Shown here: piece by piece, positions 1 to 7,247 of the stretch
How positions within the stretch are numbered: position 1 is the first letter of the stretch
Layout of the letters: the number at the start of each line of letters is the position of its first letter
NCBI RefSeq assembly: GCF_051013375.1
Contig: NZ_CP142125.1
Origin: Kordia algicida
Lineage (GTDB): Bacteria; Bacteroidota; Bacteroidia; Flavobacteriales; Flavobacteriaceae
Strand: one strand, 5' to 3'
Length of the DNA stretch: 64,000 bases
Notes under the pieces: model-generated
The model's input: the letters and a program-made list of their open reading frames with translations, nothing else
What the model was told of the DNA's origin: nothing
Databases searched by the model: none
Position numbers and translations under genes: made by a program

Positions 1-1782
1 TGTAATATGATTGCCATGTACTTTTGTTTCTCCTTCCTGAATTACATAAATTTCATCAGCAATTTGCTTTAAATAGTGTAAATGATCGGAGATGAAAATA
101 ATGGCCATTTTCGATTTTAATTGTTCTAATAATTCAAAAACAAACCGCTCAGTTTTCTTGTCCATTGTTGCAGTAAATTCATCTAAAACTAACAGTTGTG
201 GTTTTTTATACAAGACGCGAATAAGCGCTAAAACCTGTTTTTGTCCTTTAGATAAATTGATTCCACCTTTTCCAAGCATGGTTGCATATCCTTTTGGTAA
301 GCTTTGAATAAAATCTTCAAAGCCGTATTCTGTAATAAAAGCATCTACATTTTGAAGCGTATCTTCTTCGCCCAACACAATATTATCAAAAACGGTATTC
401 GGAAAAATGGTCACTTCTTGTGGAATAACGCCAATAATATTGCGCCAATCTTTGGTTAATATTTGCTTTAGCGGAATTTCTTTATTCACTAAAATTTCGC
501 CGCTCGTATGTGTATAAAATTTTTGAATAATTTGACTTAACGTACTTTTTCCGCAACCACTTTCGCCAACAATGGCAATGCATTGCTTTTTTGAAATTTT
601 AATGTTGATATTATTTAATACATTTTCCTTATCGGAAAAACCAAAAGAAACATTTTTAATTTCGAGCGATTTAAACTTTGTTAATGGTGTTTTTCCTGTG
701 GCTTCTTCTTCCAAAGCAATAAATTCGTGCATTCTGTCAAAAGCAACTTTTGCTTCACTAATTGGGATTGCCACCAATGCCAATTGTGCTACAGATGGCA
801 ACAATGAAAATGCAATGCACAATACCGCAGTAAGTTCGCCAATAAGCATCACTTCTGTATACACTAGGAACGAAGAATATATCAAAATGCCCATTAAAAA
901 TAAGACACCAAATACACTTGAAAATAAGGACAACCGTATGTTTATTTTGCCTAGTTGAAATATTTTATCTTGAAAATTACCGTAAATACGTTGGTTCATT
1001 TTCTGAAAAACACCTTGTCTGTTGGTATTTTTTATGATAGATATATTTTGTAGCGAATCAATATAATTACTTTCATTATCTGTACAACTGTGCATAATTT
1101 CTTTTTGTGCTTTGATGATTTTTGTGTTGAAACCATACATAAACAAGAAATAAAACGGCAGACTTGTGATTGCGATCAGACCAATTTGCCACGAATAGAA
1201 GAATAAAAATCCTAGTGAAACAAGTGAAATCAGTGTATGTATTACTACATTTCCGACCACTACTTTTATGACATTTTGAATGCGCTGCGTATCGTTGAAT
1301 CGGGCAACCAATTCCCCAATTTTTCGCGTATCAAAGAACGGTTTTGGTAAGCGTAACAACGATGTATAAAATCGGTCGATAATACGATTGTTCAAATTCT
1401 TACTTTGAGAAATCAAATACTGATCGCGCAAGGTTGTAAAATAGGCTTTTATCAATAACAAGGCAGTGACAATAGCAATACTAAAAATGAGCATATTGGT
1501 ATCTTTAGATGGTAGAATCGTATCAATAAGTTGCTGTGCAAATACCGCAATGCTCATTCCTAAAATCGCAATACATATTCCTAAAATAATACTGTAACTT
1601 ATGGTTTTATGGTCTGGTTTTAAAATATTTAAAAACCATTTTTTTCGTAATTCGTGTCGTTTGTTGAATCTCTCAGAATTTTCGTCAATTGTCATTGATT
1701 GAATCACCTGATATATAATACCAAATGCCAAGATTAAAATTGCGATAATCAAAAAATAAATAATGTTATTAAGTATCATCAT
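1..1782 (-). CDS. Peptide-exporter ABC protein without a C39 peptidase domain (3' end outside window)
   Basis: Membrane ATPase of the bacteriocin/double-glycine peptide exporter type, fused ABC transmembrane plus nucleotide-binding domains. About 594 residues are visible; the C-terminus lies beyond the left edge. The start is the double ATG at 1780-1782, with an in-frame TAG eleven codons upstream, so no longer N-terminus is possible without a frameshift. It opens with one hydrophobic helix (about residues 3-24) and a charged linker where exporters of this group normally carry a ~130-residue C39 cysteine peptidase; then comes a six-helix exporter domain (about 45-340). The ATPase shows Walker A GESGCGKST (about 405), Q-loop PQEV, signature LSKGQ (about 505), Walker B LLVLDE and H-loop SDH. 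It is divergent from the TPR-AraC gene and 2.3 kb from a double-glycine precursor, which suggests peptide export. It could instead be a lipid or drug exporter. Confidence 0.85.
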   Translation of the reverse strand, partial: MMILNNIIYFLIIAILILAFGIIYQVIQSMTIDENSERFNKRHELRKKWFLNILKPDHKTISYSIILGICIAILGMSIAVFAQQLIDTILPSKDTNMLIFSIAIVTALLLIKAYFTTLRDQYLISQSKNLNNRIIDRFYTSLLRLPKPFFDTRKIGELVARFNDTQRIQNVIKVVVGNVVIHTLISLVSLGFLFFYSWQIGLIAITSLPFYFLFMYGFNTKIIKAQKEIMHSCTDNESNYIDSLQNISIIKNTNRQGVFQKMNQRIYGNFQDKIFQLGKINIRLSLFSSVFGVLFLMGILIYSSFLVYTEVMLIGELTAVLCIAFSLLPSVAQLALVAIPISEAKVAFDRMHEFIALEEEATGKTPLTKFKSLEIKNVSFGFSDKENVLNNINIKISKKQCIAIVGESGCGKSTLSQIIQKFYTHTSGEILVNKEIPLKQILTKDWRNIIGVIPQEVTIFPNTVFDNIVLGEEDTLQNVDAFITEYGFEDFIQSLPKGYATMLGKGGINLSKGQKQVLALIRVLYKKPQLLVLDEFTATMDKKTERFVFELLEQLKSKMAIIFISDHLHYLKQIADEIYVIQEGETKVHGNHIT

Positions 1783-2220
1783 TTGGTACGTTAAAGATTG
1801 AACAACAAACTAATTTACCGTAACTTGATGCAGATTTTATTGTTGATTCGCTACCGTTTGCTGGTAAGACAATCGGTAGCTCGTTAATCAACAACCATAC
1901 TTTTTTGAGAAAGTATTCGTCGATCTAAATATTTACAAGCTGATATTCCATAAAGAAATCGGCAAAACTTTATGTAACTTTCATACAGCAGTAAATAATC
2001 AGATCCTTTAAAAGAAGTTTTGTTATGAGAAAACTTCAATGCTTTTTAATTCGTTTTCATAATTTTTATTACTGTAAATGTAAGTGCAAAATGTACCTAA
2101 AAACAAGAGAAGCTATTCACGATTTATAAATCTTTCATAAATTTTTATAAAAAATGAGTACCTTACATGCGTTACAAAACTTCCCCTAAAATATACGTAC
2201 ATATCATACACTAGCCATCC
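1783..2220. other. Divergent intergenic region between exporter and TPR-AraC regulator
   Basis: 438 bases without a convincing gene. It must hold promoters for both flanking divergent genes. The one clear structure is the long interrupted inverted repeat listed separately. No remnant of a C39 peptidase domain was recognised here. Confidence 0.6.
1840..1894. repeat. Interrupted inverted repeat (stem-loop) in divergent promoter region
   Basis: TTGTTGATT at 1840-1848 pairs with AATCAACAA at 1886-1894, and GCTACCG at 1850-1856 pairs with CGGTAGC at 1874-1880. A single base (5' side) and five bases (3' side) bulge between the two stems, and the loop is 17 bases. Neither neighbouring gene ends here, so it is not an ordinary terminator. 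It may be an operator, a 5'-leader structure of the exporter mRNA, or the scar of a lost gene. Confidence 0.6.
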
Positions 2221-3954
2221 ATGATTCGTAAAGAAAAAGTTATCGGAATATCACTGTTTTTAATGGTTTTACAGCTTTTTAGCGCTGTTTTAATTGCACA
2301 GAATACTGTTATAAAAAAGAAAGTGAGTACTTCTAAAAACGATAGTATTGCTATTAAAATTGAAAATACAAATCTTAAATCGCTACAAGCTGCATTGCAA
2401 AGAGCCAAACAAACAGAAAACACCTCAAAAATTGCAGATGCGTATTTACAATACTCAGAATATTACCTGAGAGATTTAGATAAAAAATGTATCATATTTA
2501 GTGATAGCATTATTTTTTTAACAAAAGATCTTAAAAATAACGAAAGCTATCCCGCAGAAGGTTACAATCAAAAAGGTAGGTATTATTATCGACTGGGACG
2601 ATACAAATTGGCACTTGATAATTTTACTACTGCGTTAGATCGTGCGAAAGAAAATACAATGTTACATGCAACCATCAATCTAAATATAGGTTTGATAAAG
2701 AATACAATTGAGCGGCACGAAGAATCGAAAGTAATATTTAAAGACTATGTTCGCTTTTTAGAATCTAGCGGACTCAAAGATTCAGGATACAGGTACAACA
2801 GAGGTTTATTTGCCCTTTCACATGCGTTTACTTATACAGGACAGTTAGATTCTGCAAGCTATTATATTGATAAAGGAATATCCAATACATTAGCTACAAA
2901 TGACGATGTTGGTTACAATTATTTTGTGTTGAATTCAGGAATTAATTCATATTTTAAACAAGATTATGCAGTAGCACGTGATAGTTTACTAAGAGCAAAA
3001 AAACTATTTGAAGATGATAAAAGTCAGTTGATTTCATTAGCGTTCACACACTTATTTCTTGGGAAAACAAATAAAGAACTCAAGAAAAATAGTGTCAAAA
3101 ATTTTATAAAAGTCGATTCTATCTTAGAAGTAACTAGAGATGTAATGCCAGAACTGCTAGACGCTTACGATTATATAAAGGACTATTACAAAGCCAAAGG
3201 AGACAAAGAAACTCGCAATAAATACTTAGAACAAGAAATAAAATTTCGTAAAATATCACAACACAACTACGAAGATTTAGTAAAAGATATTGTAACCAAC
3301 TATGATAACAAGATTTTAGAAAAAGAACGAGATAAAATTATAAAAGAAATAAAAGATAAAGACAATGTAATTATAATTGTATTGTTATCTTTATTACTAG
3401 CGTTTGCTGGAGCGATTTATTATTTCTTCCGAAAACAGGTAATTCACAAAAAACGTTTTCACAAATTATTAGAAGAACAACAAAAGAAAAAAGAACTCAT
3501 AGAAGCCAAGCAAAAAGAAAAATTGGCGCAAAAAGAAAAATCTTCGGTTGTAGTTTCTGAAAATACCATTAAAGAATTGCCGGAAGACTTAGTCAATGAT
3601 ATTTTGACAAAACTTGAAAAATTTGAAGCAACTGATAAATTTGTAAAGAAAAAATATACATTACCACAGTTGGCAAAAGAGCTAAATACCAACGGAACAT
3701 ATCTATCAAAAGTAATCAATGAAACGAAGCAAGTAAATTTTTCAAACTATTTAAATCAACTCAGAATTGAATATGCAATTGAACGAATAACAAACGATTC
3801 ACGCTTTAGAGAATATACCATAAAAGCCATTGCAGAAGAATGCGGATTTAAAACACAACAATCATTTTCGGCGGCTTTTTACAAAAAAACGGGCATCAAA
3901 CCATCGTTTTTTGTAAGAGAATTAAAAAATAAAATAAAGAATGTAAATAATTGA
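2221..3954 (+). CDS. TPR-repeat membrane protein with C-terminal AraC-type DNA-binding domain
   Basis: A 577-residue hybrid regulator typical of Bacteroidota. It has an N-terminal signal or anchor (about residues 8-26, ending ...LIAQN), a helical TPR-like periplasmic region (about 40-350), one transmembrane helix near 383-402, a charged coiled coil (about 405-445), then an AraC/XylS double helix-turn-helix (about 470-572) with YTLPQLAKEL, GTYLSKVINE and AIAEECGFKTQQSFSAAFYK. The family senses through the periplasmic TPR part and binds DNA with the cytoplasmic end, although the signal is unknown. Placed between a peptide exporter and a precursor peptide, it may control that locus. It has no kinase or receiver domain. 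Confidence 0.85.
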   Translation: MIRKEKVIGISLFLMVLQLFSAVLIAQNTVIKKKVSTSKNDSIAIKIENTNLKSLQAALQRAKQTENTSKIADAYLQYSEYYLRDLDKKCIIFSDSIIFLTKDLKNNESYPAEGYNQKGRYYYRLGRYKLALDNFTTALDRAKENTMLHATINLNIGLIKNTIERHEESKVIFKDYVRFLESSGLKDSGYRYNRGLFALSHAFTYTGQLDSASYYIDKGISNTLATNDDVGYNYFVLNSGINSYFKQDYAVARDSLLRAKKLFEDDKSQLISLAFTHLFLGKTNKELKKNSVKNFIKVDSILEVTRDVMPELLDAYDYIKDYYKAKGDKETRNKYLEQEIKFRKISQHNYEDLVKDIVTNYDNKILEKERDKIIKEIKDKDNVIIIVLLSLLLAFAGAIYYFFRKQVIHKKRFHKLLEEQQKKKELIEAKQKEKLAQKEKSSVVVSENTIKELPEDLVNDILTKLEKFEATDKFVKKKYTLPQLAKELNTNGTYLSKVINETKQVNFSNYLNQLRIEYAIERITNDSRFREYTIKAIAEECGFKTQQSFSAAFYKKTGIKPSFFVRELKNKIKNVNN

Positions 3955-4013
3955 AGATCAGTAAATTAATATTTTGTTGATTGTGTAAAATTTATAAATA
4001 TTTCATAACTTCA

Positions 4014-4046
4014 TTTGCTTTTTACCCTAGTAAGGTCATACATTTG
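4014..4046 (+). promoter_or_regulatory. Predicted Bacteroidota-type promoter of the precursor peptide gene
   Basis: TTTG at 4014-4017 (-33 element) and TACATTTG at 4039-4046, which matches the Bacteroidota -7 consensus TAnnTTTG, with a 21-base spacer. The start codon follows 25 bases downstream and is preceded by a purine-rich AAAGGAAGG at 4062-4070. Assignment is by consensus only. Confidence 0.5.
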
Positions 4047-4071
4047 AGTATAACATTAAAACAAAGGAAGG

Positions 4072-4266
4072 ATGAGAAACCAAACCAAAACCCTAAACAA
4101 ATTGCTGTTATCAAAAGTAAAAATAGCAACATTAAGCGAACAAGAAATGATTTCTGGTGGCGGACGAAGTAGAAAAGGTAACTCCAAAACAGGAGATACC
4201 AGACAACAAGTGCAAGCACCGTTTCAAGGACAAGTGCAAGTGCAGGCTGTCATGATTATCATGTGA
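4072..4266 (+). CDS. Double-glycine leader natural-product precursor peptide
   Basis: A 64-residue peptide of the Bacteroidota RiPP-precursor type. Residues 1-27 are a Lys/Leu-rich leader ending in LSEQEMISGGG, the pattern of a double-glycine leader (hydrophobic and acidic positions before GG). The remaining core is rich in Arg, Gln and Val: RSRKGNSKTGDTRQQ followed by QAPFQGQVQVQAV and a hydrophobic tail MIIM. The core has no cysteine, so a lanthionine product is unlikely. The start is fixed by the strong purine-rich ribosome-binding site ending one base before the ATG. The gene has its own predicted promoter and is followed by a hairpin, then by an S9 peptidase. No modifying enzyme is visible in the window. 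Confidence 0.65.
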   Translation: MRNQTKTLNKLLLSKVKIATLSEQEMISGGGRSRKGNSKTGDTRQQVQAPFQGQVQVQAVMIIM

Positions 4267-4288
4267 AATCATATTAGAGTGCTAAAAA

Positions 4289-4323
4289 AAGTGTACAGGT
4301 CACTTACCAAGACGTGTACACTT
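4289..4323 (+). promoter_or_regulatory. Hairpin between precursor peptide and S9 peptidase genes
   Basis: AAGTGTACA at 4289-4297 pairs perfectly with TGTACACTT at 4315-4323 around a 17-base loop. There is no T-run after it, so it is not a clear intrinsic terminator. Lying 23 bases after the precursor stop, it could stabilise the precursor mRNA or partly block read-through. Confidence 0.55.
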
Positions 4324-4340
4324 ATCAATTTCAAGACATT

Positions 4341-6524
4341 ATGAATAAAACATTGCTAAGTATTATTTTAATTATACTCATAAGTTGTGCTACTGAAGAA
4401 TCATTTCAACGCACAATACCAACATATTTAAAAAGTAACACTAGCGATATATATCATGGTAAAGAGGTCAAAGATACATTCAGACCGCTTGAAAACATGA
4501 AAGATTCTTTAATCCTTCATTGGTACAAAAACGAAGCAGCTTATGCACAAAATATACTGCAAAATATTTCGGGACGCGAGTTGTTTCAGGCGGAAACAAA
4601 TGCAGCTCATGTAGAAATTTCACAATTTACCTTTACCAACAACGATCATTATTACTACCTCAAAAAAGATGCCTCAGAAACTGTCGCAAAATTATATTGT
4701 AGGTATAAAATTGAAGGAGAAGAAATTTTAATCTTTGATCCTGAAACGTATAAAAATCAATCAGAAAATAACTATTACATCAACTATTTCAATCCGAGTT
4801 GGAACAATGCTAAAATAGTCATAAGTCTGTCTAAAGACGATCAAGAAATATCGGAGTTGATTGTATTAGACGCAAAAACAAAAAAGAAATATCCGCAAGT
4901 CATAACAAATGCTTGGCCAGCGGCACTTGGCGGAATTCGTTGGCTAGCAGATGATAGTGGCTTCTTCTACGAACACATTCCGCATACAAATAGCGACGAC
5001 GAAAATTACTTAAAAAACATACAAACCGTTTTATACAAAATAGGAAGCAATCCGAAACGATTGAATGTCTATTTTTCCAAAGAAAACAATCCTGAAATAA
5101 ATATGAATTCAGGCGATTTCCCAGAAGTGATTTTGCAAAATCAAAGTGACAAATACCTGTTTAGTAACGTTTCTGGCGCAAGCGCTTACTACGAATATTA
5201 TTACACAGCATATGATAATTTGTACAACAAGAAAATAACGTGGAAACCTTTATTCAAACAGGAAGACAAAATTCCTTTTTTTTCGGTAGATCAAGATGAT
5301 TTATACTTTATTACGGCGCGAGAAGCTTCAAACTTTAAAATCTGTAAAACTTCGCTCAAAAATCCAGATGTAAGAAATCCTGAAATTCTAGTTGCGGAAG
5401 ATCCGAAAGCAACCATTTCCGATTTTGTCATTACCAAGCAAGGACTCTTTTTTGTAAAAACGAAAAATGGTGTTTCTTCAAAACTCTATCGCTTACAATC
5501 GGGAGAAATAGAAGAAATTCCAATTCCAAAACCAGCAGGCGCAATCTATTTACTCTCTAAAGGTGCCGATTTTGACGATTTATGGATTGAAATCAGTGGT
5601 TGGACAACCAATGAAGTTCGCTACAAATACAATTCTGAAGAAAATACATTTACAGAAGAAAGCTTATATCCAGAGAAAACAAACACAAATTACGACAATA
5701 TTGTGGTGGAAGAATTAGAAGTTCCTTCACATGACGGAACGCTCATTCCGTTATCGTTAATTTACCACAAAGACATTCAAAAAAACGGAAACAATCATGT
5801 ATTAATGCGCGGTTATGGAACGTATGCGTTTTCCTTAACGCCAGAAGTAGATGCGATGATGATGCAGTGGATAGACAAAGGTGGAATTTATGCAGTAACA
5901 CACGTACGTGGCGGAGGAGAAAAAGGAGATACTTGGCACAAGGCAGGATTTAAAAAAACAAAACCAAACACGTGGAAAGACTTTATTGCTTGTACCGAAT
6001 ACTTAATTGAACAAAAATATACCAACGCAAGTAAAATTGCCGCTTGGAGTTCGAGTGCAGGCGGAATTTTAATTGGTCGTGCTATCACAGAACGTCCAGA
6101 TTTGTACGCAGCAGCCATCATACGTGTTGGAAAACTAAACACATTACGCTCTGAAAATACGCCAAATGGACTCAACGGCATCAAAGAATACGGAACGGTA
6201 AAAGATGCAAAAGAATTTGAATATCTGTTGGAAATGGACGCATATCATCATGTAGAAGACAATGAAAAATATCCTGCGTTATTGCTTACTGCAGGAATGA
6301 ATGATACAAGAGTTCCAGCTTGGCAACCTGGAAAATTTGCAGCTCGAATGATACAAGCAAGTAATTCGAACAAGCCAATACTTTTCAATGTTAACTTTAA
6401 TAGCGGACATGGTTTTGATGCTAGCACTGAAAAACGACAAACTGAATTGCAAGACATTCTATCTTTTGCTTTTTGGCAAACGGGACATGAAAAATTTACA
6501 CTAAAAAAAGAAACACAGCCGTAA
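4341..6524 (+). CDS. Prolyl oligopeptidase family (S9) serine peptidase, lipoprotein
   Basis: A 727-residue S9A-type peptidase (prolyl oligopeptidase/oligopeptidase B). The chosen start gives a lipoprotein signal, with hydrophobic residues then a lipobox ILISC near residue 16; an ATG 27 bases upstream lies inside a hairpin and is less likely. The N-terminal half is the seven-bladed propeller that limits access to small peptides. The C-terminal alpha/beta hydrolase has WSSSAGG (nucleophile about Ser572, with Ser in place of the usual Gly), GMNDTRVP (Asp655) and SGHGFD (His690). The product probably faces the periplasm or outside and cuts oligopeptides after Pro or basic residues. Its position right after a leader-peptide precursor raises the possibility that it trims that product, but it may be a general peptidase. 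Confidence 0.85.
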   Translation: MNKTLLSIILIILISCATEESFQRTIPTYLKSNTSDIYHGKEVKDTFRPLENMKDSLILHWYKNEAAYAQNILQNISGRELFQAETNAAHVEISQFTFTNNDHYYYLKKDASETVAKLYCRYKIEGEEILIFDPETYKNQSENNYYINYFNPSWNNAKIVISLSKDDQEISELIVLDAKTKKKYPQVITNAWPAALGGIRWLADDSGFFYEHIPHTNSDDENYLKNIQTVLYKIGSNPKRLNVYFSKENNPEINMNSGDFPEVILQNQSDKYLFSNVSGASAYYEYYYTAYDNLYNKKITWKPLFKQEDKIPFFSVDQDDLYFITAREASNFKICKTSLKNPDVRNPEILVAEDPKATISDFVITKQGLFFVKTKNGVSSKLYRLQSGEIEEIPIPKPAGAIYLLSKGADFDDLWIEISGWTTNEVRYKYNSEENTFTEESLYPEKTNTNYDNIVVEELEVPSHDGTLIPLSLIYHKDIQKNGNNHVLMRGYGTYAFSLTPEVDAMMMQWIDKGGIYAVTHVRGGGEKGDTWHKAGFKKTKPNTWKDFIACTEYLIEQKYTNASKIAAWSSSAGGILIGRAITERPDLYAAAIIRVGKLNTLRSENTPNGLNGIKEYGTVKDAKEFEYLLEMDAYHHVEDNEKYPALLLTAGMNDTRVPAWQPGKFAARMIQASNSNKPILFNVNFNSGHGFDASTEKRQTELQDILSFAFWQTGHEKFTLKKETQP

Positions 6525-6610
6525 TTTTTTGTGTACTACAATAATAAAAAGTGCAGTTTCTCATTATTTCAAAATGATACTCGGCATATTTTTACTAACT
6601 CAATCCAAAG

Positions 6611-6638
6611 AAAAGTCAGGCGTAATTGTCTGACTTTT
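6611..6638 (+). terminator. Hairpin terminator after the S9 peptidase gene
   Basis: AAAAGTCAG (6611-6619) and CTGACTTTT (6630-6638) form a perfect 9-bp stem around a 10-base loop, ending in a T-rich stretch. It lies 87 bases after the peptidase stop. Confidence 0.65.
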
Positions 6639-6778
6639 CGATTTTAGCACTTTTTTAAAGTTCAAATCTTCAAATAAAAATCAAAGCGTATACAATTCGT
6701 AGACATCTTTAAACTTAATAGAATATCAGGAATATAAATATGACGTTTCAACGTATCTTTAAGTAACCAACAGGACAT

Positions 6779-7135
6779 ATGATGAATACGCACGCACGCA
6801 AATTAGAAAAAAAGACGAGTCAGGCAGTTGCCAATGTTGTGACTCAAAAAAAGGAAACCTCATCCAGTTTTCAACTAAAAGATAATCGTCCGCAAACTAT
6901 TGCGCAATTGAAAGGAATCAACTTTGATGCAGGAATAGGAAGCGGTTGGCACGTACACAAAGGGCATGTAAAATATGCTAGTAATAATAGTACGCGCGTA
7001 AATTTTAAAAATAGAACAAGTCGAGAAATTGGTTTCGCATTAGAAAATGCTATCAAGGCCAATGGATTGTCTGCTACAAAAACTGGTTCGGATTTTAAAG
7101 CGTGTATGACATATATTCGAGAACATTACAAATAA
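6779..7135 (+). CDS. Small protein with QLKDNRP motif, possibly secretion-system cargo
   Basis: 118 residues, no signal peptide or membrane helix, basic. Residues 32-45 read FQLKDNRPQTIAQL. A short motif of this kind (LxDNRP...AQ) is common near the N-termini of large DUF4157-type and other polymorphic-toxin proteins linked to extracellular contractile injection systems. Here it is followed only by a ~75-residue domain containing SGWHVHKGHVKY and a C-terminal helix, which I do not recognise. AGGA lies 5 bases before the ATG-ATG start. The gene stands alone, with a divergent spacer before it and a convergent terminator after it. A small toxin or effector is possible; its function is unknown. 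Confidence 0.6.
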   Translation: MMNTHARKLEKKTSQAVANVVTQKKETSSSFQLKDNRPQTIAQLKGINFDAGIGSGWHVHKGHVKYASNNSTRVNFKNRTSREIGFALENAIKANGLSATKTGSDFKACMTYIREHYK

Positions 7136-7175
7136 TAAAATCAGTATAATTTTTTAAAAAACCTCAACAAAAAGA

Positions 7176-7204
7176 AAAGCCTTATTCATTACGAATAAGG
7201 CTTT
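7176..7204 (-). terminator. Rho-independent terminator of the T9SS adhesin gene
   Basis: AAAGCCTTATTC (7176-7187) and GAATAAGGCTTT (7193-7204) form a 12-bp stem with a 5-base loop. The T-rich tract follows on the minus strand, so it ends the adhesin transcript; it may also stop the convergent small gene. Confidence 0.85.
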
Positions 7205-7247
7205 AGCTAAACACAAGTTGATTTGAGGTAATAAATTATGAACGTGA

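Noticed and set aside
572..958. 128-codon plus-strand frame at the left end
   Set aside because: It is the antisense shadow of the ABC exporter gene, whose minus-strand frame carries all the ATPase motifs.
4072..4266. Calling the precursor a class I lanthipeptide
   Set aside because: There is no Cys in the core and no LanB/LanC-type enzyme in view.
4314..4340. Upstream start of the S9 peptidase at 4314
   Set aside because: The ATG lies in a perfect hairpin and would put nine polar residues before a normal lipoprotein signal.
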